From an uncultured Treponema sp. (GTDB lineage: Bacteria; Spirochaetota; Spirochaetia; Treponematales; Treponemataceae): a stretch of DNA of 64,000 nucleotides. The stretch's first letter is position 1, and the number at the start of each line of letters is the position of its first letter. The stretch covers positions 41,305 through 105,304 of the forward strand of contig CAMVCB010000008.1 in assembly GCA_947165895.1 (NCBI GenBank). Direction: 5' to 3'. Below, one piece after another: positions 35,585-43,915 of this stretch. Made by a program: the position numbers and the translations under genes. The notes under the pieces are model-generated. The model ran no database searches. It saw nothing but the letters and a program-made list of their open reading frames with translations, and was not told the DNA's origin.

Positions 35585-35687
35585 AAAAAAACAAGATGTG
35601 GGACGTTAGCAAGGGGCGAGATGTAATTTCTATAATGAAAAATCTAACAGCCCCTTGCTTCCGCTGGGGCCCGCATCTTGTTTTTTT
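35585..35687. ncRNA. Structured intergenic element, copy B (candidate RNA motif and terminator)
   Basis: An 18-bp outer helix (35585-35602 / 35670-35687) contains a G-U pair at the same place as copy A and ends in A7/T7. A 5-nt strand ACGTT, a 10-bp inner helix AGCAAGGGGC / GCCCCTTGCT, a 32-nt apical part and a 10-nt strand TCCGCTGGGG follow. The loop strands match copy A (ACGYN; NNCGCTGGGR), while the helices differ and remain paired. It terminates the symporter gene, and its T-rich arm supplies the -35 of the next promoter. Confidence 0.7.
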
Positions 35688-35705
35688 ATATATAGGGTAT
35701 ATAAT
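35678..35705 (+). promoter_or_regulatory. Promoter of the trpR-like gene, overlapping element B
   Basis: TTGTTT lies in the 3' arm of element B. A perfect TATAAT follows after 16 bp and ends 7 bases before the GTG start at 35713. With no Shine-Dalgarno nearby, a leaderless transcript is likely. Confidence 0.55.
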
Positions 35706-35712
35706 TGTTCTT

Positions 35713-36036
35713 GTGAATAGTAACGAAACTAAAGAAAATAACGACGAAGTTATTGATCAGACAATCCGTGAATTATGCCGGATTCTTAAAAAATCGGATG
35801 ATGAAAATTTTATCTATGATTTTTTCAAATGTCTTTTTACCCCGCCTGAGCTTAAGGATTTTGCTAACCGCTGGCTTTTAGTAAAAGAGCTGGATAAGGG
35901 AACTACTCAGCGGGAAATCGCTAAAAAATATGGAATGTCTCTTTGCAAGATAACGAGAGGGTCCCGCGAGCTTGCAAAGGCTGACTCTGCCTTCAGAAAG
36001 CTTCTTGATATTCAGAAGGCACAGGAAGATAGGTAG
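35713..36036 (+). CDS. Trp repressor-like HTH protein (TrpR/YerC family)
   Basis: The protein of about 107 residues resembles TrpR. A helical N-terminal part with FFKCLFTPPELKDFANRWLLV precedes the helix-turn-helix GTTQREIAKKYGMSLCKITRGSREL, where KITRGSREL is close to the DNA-recognition helix of Trp repressors. The track's longer ORF begins in element B at 35596; its first 39 residues are translated hairpin sequence and are rejected. The GTG at 35713 sits 7 bases after a perfect TATAAT, with no Shine-Dalgarno, suggesting leaderless expression. No trp genes are adjacent. The regulator type is well supported; the tryptophan ligand is inference. Confidence 0.75.
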   Translation: MNSNETKENNDEVIDQTIRELCRILKKSDDENFIYDFFKCLFTPPELKDFANRWLLVKELDKGTTQREIAKKYGMSLCKITRGSRELAKADSAFRKLLDIQKAQEDR

Positions 36037-36041
36037 ACCTA

Positions 36042-36065
36042 AAAATTGCTGTGCGCAATTTTCTT
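36042..36065 (+). terminator. Hairpin terminator after the trpR-like gene
   Basis: AAAATTGC and GCAATTTT form an 8-bp stem around TGTGC, and the 3' arm runs into TTTTCTT. Confidence 0.65.
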
Positions 36066-36085
36066 AACGGTCTGCTATCAATCAA

Positions 36086-36103
36086 GAAACGCTTACGCGT
36101 TTC
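36086..36103 (-). terminator. Hairpin overlapping the stop codon of the DUF368 gene
   Basis: GAAACGC and GCGTTTC form a perfect 7-bp stem with a 4-nt loop that contains the TAA stop on the minus strand. Only a weak T-rich stretch follows, so terminator function is moderate. Confidence 0.5.
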
Positions 36104-36992
36104 CCTTATCTGCAGGAGCCAGCCTGCCGCTGAAATATGCCATGGCGGCTCCGACAATTACACACAAAAGACAGGCGATGGCCTGACCCGCATTTTGAAT
36201 TGAAGTAAAGCCCGGAAAAAGATTTACAGCAGAACCTAAAAGAAGGCCGAGAATTACTGCATAAGTATGATTAGGAGCTTTTTTCAAAAGCCAGGCAACA
36301 AGTTTGGCACCGCAAATCAATCCGATTAAAACTCCGATTCCGTTTGGTAAAAGAAGGGAAAGAGCATGGAAGAATTCGCTTGGAATAAAGAGCGAAGGAA
36401 TGCTCTTCATAACGATTGTATAAACCCCCAAAATCAGCATTAAAAGTGAGCCTGAAATGCCGGGAATTACCATTGCAATGGCTCCGATATATCCCGCAAT
36501 AAAGATACGCATTGCAAGCTTGAAGGTGAAGTCTGGCAGGGCAGATGTCATATCAGGTGTGCTGCCGTCAAAGCTTCCTTCAAGATAAGAGAAGAAAAGA
36601 AGGGCAGAAAGTCCTGCGGCAACGCAGATAAAAATTCCTATGTATTTTCCGGCTGAAAGTTTTTTGCCTTCATCTGTCTTTACTGTACTTGCAAAAATCA
36701 TCGGAAGGCTTCCGATAATCAGACCTGTAAAGAAAAAGTTTGTCTGTACAGGGAAGTGCTCATATAAAACTGTAATCAGCTTACTGAAAAGCAATACGCC
36801 CAGAGCCATTCCGCTGATGAGAGGGCCTACAAAGCGTTTATTTGCCCAGAGTTTTTTTACGTTGTAAGTGATTGCGTTTACAAATCTGTCGTAAATATTA
36901 AAAACAACGGCAAGAGTTCCGCCAGAAACACCTGGAATTACGTTTGCCATTCCAATACAGATTCCGATTATAAAAAGTCTTAACATATCCAT
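36093..36992 (-). CDS. DUF368 family membrane protein
   Basis: The membrane protein of about 299 residues has around 8-9 helices. It carries the DUF368 hallmark IGMANVIPGVSGGTLAVVFNIYDRF near the start and a second, inverted-repeat-like copy, AMVIPGISGSLLMLILGVY, in the second half. Some DUF368 proteins (PopT/UptA-related groups) have been linked to undecaprenyl-phosphate translocation, which would connect it to cell-envelope polymer synthesis; that role is not proved for this member. The track starts at a TTG (37028). The ATG at 36992 has a TATTAT seven bases upstream and no Shine-Dalgarno, so it may be leaderless. A GGAGG at 37016-37020 leaves the start slightly uncertain. Confidence 0.85.
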   Translation of the reverse strand: MDMLRLFIIGICIGMANVIPGVSGGTLAVVFNIYDRFVNAITYNVKKLWANKRFVGPLISGMALGVLLFSKLITVLYEHFPVQTNFFFTGLIIGSLPMIFASTVKTDEGKKLSAGKYIGIFICVAAGLSALLFFSYLEGSFDGSTPDMTSALPDFTFKLAMRIFIAGYIGAIAMVIPGISGSLLMLILGVYTIVMKSIPSLFIPSEFFHALSLLLPNGIGVLIGLICGAKLVAWLLKKAPNHTYAVILGLLLGSAVNLFPGFTSIQNAGQAIACLLCVIVGAAMAYFSGRLAPADKGNA

Positions 36993-37129
36993 GTTTGATA
37001 TAATATAGAAGAAAGCCTCCTGATGCAAGATTTTAAAATCTGTTTAAAAATCTGTCAGAAGCTCATAATTCATATTTTCCTAAACTGTTTTTTTTATTTT
37101 CCGATAAAGTAGATATAGAAGGGGAATCT

Positions 37130-39922
37130 ATGAAAAAGATAATTTTATTAACAGTTTCATTCTTATGCTTGATTTTTTCTGCATGTAAGTCGACTCCTGT
37201 TGACCAGCCTGCTGCAGAAAAACCAAAGGATAAAAATTCCATTTTTAAACTGTTTAAAGACAATAAAATTGATGAAGTAAGAAGCAGATTTGAATTTGCA
37301 GACGATATTAACGGAATTGATGAAGAGGGTAATACAATTCTTCATCTTGCTGCCGCCGCAAATGATGCTGATTTGTGCCTCTATTTTATGATTAAGGGTG
37401 CAGACCCTGAGCTTAAAAATTACGAGGGCGATACACCTTTGAGCCTCGCAATCAAAAAGGGCTGCGTAGAAAGTGCAGAAACTATCGTAAATCAGAATCA
37501 GAACTGTATTTTTGCCCGTGACGGAAACGGAAAACCTTCCCTTATTCTTGCCCTTGAAACAAGTCCTGCATATTACGGAATTATGATTAATGATAAGACT
37601 GTAAATGCAAAGGACAGTGAAAATAATACTATCCTTCATTATTTTGTTCAGGCAAAAAATGTACGGGCCATTGAGGTTGCTACTGCCCTGAATCTTGATG
37701 TAAATGCAAGAAATTCAGACGGAAAGACTGCCCTTGAAATTGCTTACGAAAATCTTACAGATGATGATTCTGTAAACTGTGCCGCAGCCCTGATTCTGGG
37801 TGGCGGAGAATCTGATAACGAAGACTATGCATATTTTGAAACAGCCGTTTCTAACCGTAACTTAAACGAGCGTTTTGAAGACGGACAGACTCCTCTTCAT
37901 ATTGCGGCAATCTGTAATCACGTTGCAATTGAAAAATATCTTCTTGTAAATGAAGCTGACCACACTGTTCAGGACAGTTCCGGTTCATCTGCATTGCATG
38001 AAGCTGTCCGCTATGGAAACATTGATATTATCAAAGCCCTTCTTGATTCCGGGGCAAACGTAAATGCAAAGGACAACCTGGGAAAAACTCCGGTTATGAT
38101 TATTTCACCGAGAGAAAAGGCTCAGGAAATCTATAAGCTTTTAATCAGCTACCGCGCAGATCTTTCTGAAAAGGATATGTTTGGTGATACTGTCCTTCAC
38201 AATGCTGTTATGGTTAATTCTGATGCAGAAACTGTCGCAATCCTTACAAATAACGGTGCAGACATCAATACAAGAAATAAGGAAGGTGTTACACCTCTTC
38301 ATATTGCAATTCAGAAGGATAATACGGCTGTTGCAAAACTCCTTACAGAAAACGGTGCCGATATCCATACTCTGGACGCAAAGGGAAAATCTTCTCTTGT
38401 AATGGCACTTGCGGCTTCCCAGCAGATGCTTGAGGCTGTCGTAATCGAAAAAAATGCAATGACTGTTGATTCTGACGGAAACACTCCTCTTCATGTTGCT
38501 TTGATTAATGATGCGCCTCTTTCTAAGGTTCAGTATATCATCAGCCTTACAAATGACGTAAATATCCGTAACCGCGACGGTAATTCGGCTCTCTTCCTTG
38601 CCGTAATTAAAAACCGCCGCAAGGTAGGGGAGCTGCTTCTTGCAAAGAATGCAGATATTTTCTCTACAAATACAAACAATAATTCTCCTCTGCGCCTGGC
38701 CCTCCGCTATCCTTCAATTCAGGAATGGCTGATTACTTCAAAAACAATCCGTGAAAGAGACGGAAGCGGAAATACAGTTTTGCATTACGCAGCTGAATGG
38801 CAGTATATAGATTCAATTTCCAGCCTGGTTGTAAAGGGTGCTGATATTTCTGCAAAGAACGGAAACGGCGAAACCTGTCTTTTTTCTGCCGCAAAGACAA
38901 ACAATCCGGCTGTAATTCAGACTGTTGTTGACTGCGGAGCTGATGTTACTGCCCGCGATAACCTTGGAAGCACAGCAGTTCACATTGGAGTGCGCTGGGA
39001 TGCTCCTGATTCAATTGATAAACTTGTTTTAATCGGGGCAAACGTAAATGCCCAGAATGCAAGCGGAAAAACTCCTCTTGCTGAAGCTGTCGTTTCAGGC
39101 AAATATCAGATTGCCAGAAAGCTTCTTGAAGCCGGTGCAAATCCTAACTGCAGCGATTCAAACGGCGTAACACCTTTGATTGACGCAATCAGAATTAATA
39201 ACAAGGATATGATTAAACTCCTTCTGGTTTATAATGCAAATCCAAACCTGCAGCAGGTTAATGGTCAGAATGCCTTCCATGAAGCAGCTATCCTTTGCGA
39301 TAAGGAAGTGATTGTGCTTATCCGCAATGTTGGTGGAAATCCTCTTGCCCGCGACAAGTATGACAATACTCCTTTCTCTATCGTGATGAATAAAAATCCG
39401 TCTATGATTCGTGATGTTCTAGGTAACTCTTACACAATCACAGACAGCGACGGAAATACTCCGATTCACATTGTCGTAAAGTCAAAAAAATCAGTTGGAC
39501 TTTTGCAGACTTTGATAGATTACGGTTATCCTGTTGATACAAAGGATTCTGACGGCTTTACAGCCCTGAATTATGCAATCGAGAAAAAAGATTATAATTC
39601 CGCAACACTTCTTTTGCAGAACGGCGCAGATCCTTTCCTTATGATTGATAAGAAGGGTAGAAACGGCGTTACAATCGCTCTTGATACAAAAGACATGAAG
39701 ATGCTGAATCTGATTGCAAAATATGCAGGCTCAATGTGCGATATTCAGGGAAATACAATCCTTCACTATGCCGCAAAAACAAGCCCGGAAGAGATTGTTA
39801 AACAGCTGATTTCTTACGGTCTTGATAAGAAGGTTACTAATATTTCGGGCGATACTCCTCATGATCTTGCTATCCGCTGGAAGAGACCTGAAATTGCAGC
39901 CCTTCTTGAAACCGGTCTGTAA
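37130..39922 (+). CDS. Large ankyrin-repeat lipoprotein
   Basis: The 930-residue protein begins with a lipoprotein signal (MKKIILL, hydrophobic core, IFSAC with the lipidated Cys19). The remainder consists of more than 20 ankyrin repeats, recognisable by GNTILHLAA, DGQTPLHIAA, GVTPLHIAIQ and DGNTPIHIVV, spaced about 33 residues apart. After processing it would be anchored to a membrane, probably facing the periplasm or surface, as a large curved protein-binding solenoid. GAAGGGGAA precedes the ATG. Such ankyrin lipoproteins are recurrent in treponemes; partner and function are unknown. No enzymatic domain is present. Confidence 0.9.
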   Translation: MKKIILLTVSFLCLIFSACKSTPVDQPAAEKPKDKNSIFKLFKDNKIDEVRSRFEFADDINGIDEEGNTILHLAAAANDADLCLYFMIKGADPELKNYEGDTPLSLAIKKGCVESAETIVNQNQNCIFARDGNGKPSLILALETSPAYYGIMINDKTVNAKDSENNTILHYFVQAKNVRAIEVATALNLDVNARNSDGKTALEIAYENLTDDDSVNCAAALILGGGESDNEDYAYFETAVSNRNLNERFEDGQTPLHIAAICNHVAIEKYLLVNEADHTVQDSSGSSALHEAVRYGNIDIIKALLDSGANVNAKDNLGKTPVMIISPREKAQEIYKLLISYRADLSEKDMFGDTVLHNAVMVNSDAETVAILTNNGADINTRNKEGVTPLHIAIQKDNTAVAKLLTENGADIHTLDAKGKSSLVMALAASQQMLEAVVIEKNAMTVDSDGNTPLHVALINDAPLSKVQYIISLTNDVNIRNRDGNSALFLAVIKNRRKVGELLLAKNADIFSTNTNNNSPLRLALRYPSIQEWLITSKTIRERDGSGNTVLHYAAEWQYIDSISSLVVKGADISAKNGNGETCLFSAAKTNNPAVIQTVVDCGADVTARDNLGSTAVHIGVRWDAPDSIDKLVLIGANVNAQNASGKTPLAEAVVSGKYQIARKLLEAGANPNCSDSNGVTPLIDAIRINNKDMIKLLLVYNANPNLQQVNGQNAFHEAAILCDKEVIVLIRNVGGNPLARDKYDNTPFSIVMNKNPSMIRDVLGNSYTITDSDGNTPIHIVVKSKKSVGLLQTLIDYGYPVDTKDSDGFTALNYAIEKKDYNSATLLLQNGADPFLMIDKKGRNGVTIALDTKDMKMLNLIAKYAGSMCDIQGNTILHYAAKTSPEEIVKQLISYGLDKKVTNISGDTPHDLAIRWKRPEIAALLETGL

Positions 39923-39967
39923 AAATTTGCTAAGTTTACGGCAAGTTTCTCTTTAGTTTATAGATAG

Positions 39968-40034
39968 AACTCCTGTTAAGTGGTAAAATAGAAAAAACAC
40001 CGGCGGCTCTGACCGGCCGCCTCTCACAGGAGTT
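39968..40034 (+). promoter_or_regulatory. uraA leader with inverted repeat covering the Shine-Dalgarno
   Basis: AACTCCTGT at 39968-39976 is a perfect complement of ACAGGAGTT at 40026-40034, which contains the uraA ribosome-binding site. Between them, GGCGGC and GCCGCC can form an inner GC-rich hairpin. If both arms are transcribed, the fold hides the Shine-Dalgarno. A TAAAAT at 39983 could instead be the -10 of a promoter starting inside the repeat. Confidence 0.5.
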
Positions 40035-40038
40035 AAAA

Positions 40039-41346
40039 ATGTCTGCACAATTCTATGGACCGGGCGACAGACCTCCGCTTAAAAAGTGGATTCCGCTCAG
40101 TTTTCAGCATGTGTTCGCCATGTTCGGCGCAACTGTTCTGGTTCCTCTTCTTACAGGATTAAGCACTTCTACTGCTCTTTTTACTGCGGGAACAGGTACT
40201 CTCTTTTACATTCTTATCACTAAAGCAAAAGTTCCTGCCTTCCTTGGCTCATCCTTTGCCTTTATTCCGGCTTTAATCGGAATTGGTCATGCATACGGCG
40301 TTCCTTATGCCATGGGCGGTGCAATTTGCGCCGGTATTTTCTACTGCATTATTGCGGTAATTATACGTTTTGCAGGAAAAAGCTGGATTGACCGGGCTCT
40401 TCCTCCGGTTGTAATCGGTTCTGTAATCATTGTAATTGGTCTTTGCCTTGCTCCAACTGCAATTAACGAAGCCTTCTATCTTAATAATGAATATTCCCTT
40501 GTTGCACTTTCTATTGCGGCAGTTACTCTGCTTTTTTCTATTATTGCGACAATTTACTTCAAGAACTTTTTTAATACACTTTCAATTCTGATTGGTCTTA
40601 TTGCGGGTTATCTTTTTACTCTGATTATGGGAGCCTTTTTCCCGGCATACCGTCTGATTGACTTCAGCGGAGTTCAGTCTGCAAAGTGGTTTGCAATTCC
40701 TTTCTTAAAGGAAAATGCCGACGGTTCACTTTTCTGGATGGCTCCTAAATTCAATTTTGTAGCCAGCCTTACATTCGTAATCGTTTCTATTTCGACAATC
40801 TGTGAGCACCTTGGTGACACCCTTACAACTTCAAAGGTTGTCGGCAGGGACTTTTATAAGGATCCGGGACTGCACAGAACTCTGGTAGGGGATGGATTTG
40901 CAACCGCCTGGGCAGCTGTCTGGGGTGGACCTCCGAACACAACTTACGGCGAAAACATCGGAGTTATGGCAATCACAAAGGTTTATTCTGTCTGGGTAAT
41001 CGGTGGAGCTGCCGTTATCGCCGTAATTCTGTCTTTCTGCCAGAAATTCGGAGCTTTGATTCAGACAATTCCTACTCCGGTTCTTGGAGGTATCTGTACT
41101 CTGCTTTACGGACTTATTGCTTCAAGCGGACTGCGCACAATCGTTGATGCAAAGGTTGATTATCAGGACAAACGAAACCTTACAATTTCTTCTGTAATTA
41201 TGGTAATTGGTATTGGCGGTGGTGTATTCCAGCTTAATATTGGAAGCGACTTTAAGTTCAGTCTTGGCGGTGTTGCTCTTGCAACTATCGTTGGTATTGT
41301 CCTTAATATCGTAATTCCAAAAACACCTGAAGAACCTGCTCAGTAA
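40039..41346 (+). CDS. uraA: Uracil/xanthine permease (NCS2 family, UraA-like)
   Basis: The 435-residue protein has 12-14 membrane segments and clear NCS2 motifs. FQHVFAMFGATVLVPLLTG is near the start, GSSFAFIPALIGIG follows, and the substrate-binding region has TICEHLGDTLTTSKVVGRDF and GGPPNTTYGENIGVMAITKVYS. These residues are typical of uracil permeases rather than purine permeases. It imports uracil with protons for pyrimidine salvage. AGGAG lies 7 bases before the ATG but can be masked by an upstream complementary sequence. The DUF2974 gene follows after 9 bases and may be co-transcribed. Confidence 0.93.
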   Translation: MSAQFYGPGDRPPLKKWIPLSFQHVFAMFGATVLVPLLTGLSTSTALFTAGTGTLFYILITKAKVPAFLGSSFAFIPALIGIGHAYGVPYAMGGAICAGIFYCIIAVIIRFAGKSWIDRALPPVVIGSVIIVIGLCLAPTAINEAFYLNNEYSLVALSIAAVTLLFSIIATIYFKNFFNTLSILIGLIAGYLFTLIMGAFFPAYRLIDFSGVQSAKWFAIPFLKENADGSLFWMAPKFNFVASLTFVIVSISTICEHLGDTLTTSKVVGRDFYKDPGLHRTLVGDGFATAWAAVWGGPPNTTYGENIGVMAITKVYSVWVIGGAAVIAVILSFCQKFGALIQTIPTPVLGGICTLLYGLIASSGLRTIVDAKVDYQDKRNLTISSVIMVIGIGGGVFQLNIGSDFKFSLGGVALATIVGIVLNIVIPKTPEEPAQ

Positions 41347-41355
41347 GAGGTTTTT

Positions 41356-42474
41356 ATGGCAGATTTATTTGATTATCTTGACTGGCGCGGTGATTTGACT
41401 TTTGAACAGGCAGCTTTTTGTAAAATAGACGGGATTATACTTGCCCAGTTAGTCTATATAAATTACACAGGTCTTGTTTCGCCTGATTTTAAGACTCAGA
41501 TTGAATTTCCGCGCCTTTGGGAAGTCCTTAAATCTGCCAGAGACTTCAGTTCGCGCTGTGACATGGGCCCTATGGTAAACGCCCGTACCCCGGAGCTTCT
41601 GGAGCGGGCGTCCAAATCTGCCCGCTTTGCAGGCCTTCGCGTATGCGGATATTCCGAGCTTTTTGACAGGCAGAAAAACGAGCAGTTTGCAGCTGTCACT
41701 TTTGTCCTGCCTGACGGACAGGCTGTAATTTCCTTCCGTGGAACAGATGACACAGTTGTTGGCTGGAGGGAAAATTTTAATCTTGGCTATATGCCGGAAA
41801 TTCCTTCCCATGTTCAGGCTCTTTCTTATGCAGACCAGGCCTGTAAAGCTCTTAAGTCAAAAATCATTCTTACGGGGCACTCTAAGGGCGGAAATCTTGC
41901 CCTTCATACTGCGGTTTATAGTGACCCGAAAATCAGAAAAAAGATTTCTGCTGTCTATGATTTTGACGGACCGGGTTTTTCTGCTGACTTTTATCAGAAG
42001 AGGGAATTTTTAGAAATCAAAGACCGTCTTACTGTTATTTACCCTGAACAGTCAATTGTTGGAATGATTTTTCATCGTCCCCGCCATTTTGAAGTTATCA
42101 AAAGTGAAAGCTTTGCCGTTTATCAGCACGATCCTTTCAACTGGCATATTATTGGTCCTGATTTTGAAAAAGCCGGTGATATTTGCCGCGAAAGCAAATT
42201 TTTTCATAAATCCCTTAATAACTGGATTGAAACAATGTCTGTAGAAGAAAAAGAAAAATTTATTTCTTCTTTATTTGACGTTATAAAAGCATCTGAATAT
42301 GAACGTTTTTCCGCAATCACAAAAAATGGCCTTTCAGCTTCTGCCCGCATGATAAAAAAACTTGGAAGTATGGATAAAGATATGAGGGAAGCTATTTTTA
42401 ATTCCATTCATGAGCTTTCAAGAGTAGTCCGTGCAGAAATTCCTCTTCTGCGCCTTTTGAATAAAGTAAATTAG
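41356..42474 (+). CDS. DUF2974 family alpha/beta hydrolase (lipase-like)
   Basis: The 372-residue protein matches the DUF2974/Mbeg1-like group of lipase-fold proteins. It has ISFRGTDDTVVGW, the nucleophile elbow GHSKGGNLAL, and YDFDGPGF after it. A His near HRPRHFEVIKS could complete the triad. There is no signal peptide, so it is cytoplasmic or secreted by another route. AAGAGG precedes the ATG, 9 bases after uraA. The substrate is unknown; the uraA link is only positional. Confidence 0.8.
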   Translation: MADLFDYLDWRGDLTFEQAAFCKIDGIILAQLVYINYTGLVSPDFKTQIEFPRLWEVLKSARDFSSRCDMGPMVNARTPELLERASKSARFAGLRVCGYSELFDRQKNEQFAAVTFVLPDGQAVISFRGTDDTVVGWRENFNLGYMPEIPSHVQALSYADQACKALKSKIILTGHSKGGNLALHTAVYSDPKIRKKISAVYDFDGPGFSADFYQKREFLEIKDRLTVIYPEQSIVGMIFHRPRHFEVIKSESFAVYQHDPFNWHIIGPDFEKAGDICRESKFFHKSLNNWIETMSVEEKEKFISSLFDVIKASEYERFSAITKNGLSASARMIKKLGSMDKDMREAIFNSIHELSRVVRAEIPLLRLLNKVN

Positions 42475-42476
42475 AA

Positions 42477-42505
42477 TTGCACCGAGTCATTTTACATACT
42501 ATAAT
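42477..42505 (+). promoter_or_regulatory. Promoter of FHA-phosphatase-kinase cluster (leaderless arrangement)
   Basis: TTGCAC and a perfect TATAAT are separated by 17 bp. Six bases (TAAAGT) separate the -10 from the ATG of the FHA gene, and no Shine-Dalgarno is present. Confidence 0.65.
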
Positions 42506-42511
42506 TAAAGT

Positions 42512-42856
42512 ATGAGTGATAAAACAATTGTAACCAACAGTCCGGTTGGAAAACATCTTGAATCTTTTGGGGACGCAAAACCCGCTTCTTATCTTATGTT
42601 CAACAAGCAGAAAATCGACCTTGTTGCAAAAATCTCTATTGGCCGGGAATCTGATAATGATGTTGTTGTAGATAATAAGCTTGCCAGCCGCCATCATGCC
42701 ATGATTCAGAAAATCAAGAGTGCATATTTTATCAAGGATATGGGAAGTACAAACGGAACTTTTATTAACGGTGTCCGTATTCCTAATGATAAATATGTTA
42801 AGCTCAATCCGGGCGATAAAATTACAATCGGAAACATGAGCCTGGTGGTGTCTTAG
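42512..42856 (+). CDS. FHA-domain protein
   Basis: The 114-residue protein is essentially one forkhead-associated domain, which binds phosphothreonine peptides. Core residues are visible: ISIGRESDNDVVVDNKLASRHHAMI (the Gly-Arg, Ser and Arg-His contacts), then DMGSTNGTFING. A loose N-terminal tail of about 30 residues contains Ser/Thr residues. It is first of three closely spaced signalling genes (FHA, PPP-like phosphatase, Ser/Thr kinase), so it is the likely reader of phosphorylation by the kinase. Initiation is probably leaderless. Confidence 0.92.
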   Translation: MSDKTIVTNSPVGKHLESFGDAKPASYLMFNKQKIDLVAKISIGRESDNDVVVDNKLASRHHAMIQKIKSAYFIKDMGSTNGTFINGVRIPNDKYVKLNPGDKITIGNMSLVVS

Positions 42857-42862
42857 TTTCAG

Positions 42863-43894
42863 ATGCTTTCAAACATAAAAAAAATCCTGCAGACGCCGGA
42901 TTTACCGGGGCATGATTTTATTTTTGCCCTTGCAGACTGTGCATCAACCCTTCTGGAAACAGAAATTACTGATTTCCGCCAGGCGGATGAAAACGGAAAG
43001 CCCGGAAGTCTTCTGGATTTAAAAAAATCACCTCTTCCTCTTATTGTCGTGCCGGACATTCATGCCCGTCCCCTTTTTCTGGAAAATATTCTTGATTACA
43101 TTTTGCCCGAAGATTTCTTAGGGGCAAAAGCCCGTTCTGTCAGTGATGCCCTTCGCTACGGTCTTGTCCGCATGATTTGCGTAGGTGATGCCCTTCACAC
43201 GGAGGTGGGCACAAAGGAACGCTGGATTGCCGCTGAAATTGAGTTTTCTCAGAATCTTTATACGGGCCCTGCAATTTCTGCCGAAATGAAGGATGGACTT
43301 TCTGTAATCTGCGCCCTCATGAAAATGAAGGAAACTTATCCTGAAAATTTCCATTTTCTAAAAGGAAATCATGAAAATATTTTGAACCGTACTGAGGAAG
43401 GGGATTACGGCTTCAGAAAATTTGCGGATGAAGGAAGAATGGTAAGGGAATTTATTGCTGAATATTACGGCGATGATGTTCTTTATATGCTTTCCTGCGT
43501 GGAAAATGCCATGCCTTTGATAGCCGTTACAAATAACTGCGTGATTTCTCATGCTGAGCCAAAATATGCCTTCAGAAAAGACCAGCTGATTAATGCCCGC
43601 CTGGAGCCAGGCGTTGTGGAAGGTCTTACCTGGACAGACAACGATGCTGCTAAGAACGGAAGTGTTATGGGAATTATAGAAGAACTTTGTGAAACATCTG
43701 CGGATGGCAGTAAAAATACTGATGATTATGTTTATCTTGGCGGGCACAGGCCGGTAAAAGATAATTATGCCCTGCGCCAGAAGGGAAAATACATTCAGAT
43801 TCATAATCCTAAAAAACAGAATATTGCCCTGGTCAGGGCATATAGAAAATTTAATCCTGAAACTGATATAGTAAGCGTTGAAAAAGTCAATTAA
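42863..43894 (+). CDS. Metallophosphoesterase, divergent PPP-type serine/threonine phosphatase
   Basis: The 343-residue protein carries the ordered motifs of calcineurin-like phosphatases in altered form: PDIHARP for GDxHG, CVGDALHT for GDxxDRG, an intact LKGNHEN, a histidine in ISHAEP and LGGHRPV. The metal-binding Asp, His, Asn and His are present, so catalysis is plausible. It lies 6 bases after the FHA gene, with no clear Shine-Dalgarno, and 21 bases before a Ser/Thr kinase. That suggests it reverses the kinase's phosphorylation. Other substrates, such as dinucleoside polyphosphates, cannot be excluded. Confidence 0.78.
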   Translation: MLSNIKKILQTPDLPGHDFIFALADCASTLLETEITDFRQADENGKPGSLLDLKKSPLPLIVVPDIHARPLFLENILDYILPEDFLGAKARSVSDALRYGLVRMICVGDALHTEVGTKERWIAAEIEFSQNLYTGPAISAEMKDGLSVICALMKMKETYPENFHFLKGNHENILNRTEEGDYGFRKFADEGRMVREFIAEYYGDDVLYMLSCVENAMPLIAVTNNCVISHAEPKYAFRKDQLINARLEPGVVEGLTWTDNDAAKNGSVMGIIEELCETSADGSKNTDDYVYLGGHRPVKDNYALRQKGKYIQIHNPKKQNIALVRAYRKFNPETDIVSVEKVN

Positions 43895-43915
43895 GAATTA
43901 ATATAGAGGTCAAAA

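Noticed and set aside
35596-35712. N-terminal 39 codons of the 146-aa ORF before the trpR-like protein
   Set aside because: They are translated from the hairpin arms of element B. The TATAAT lies downstream of this start, and homology begins after the GTG at 35713.
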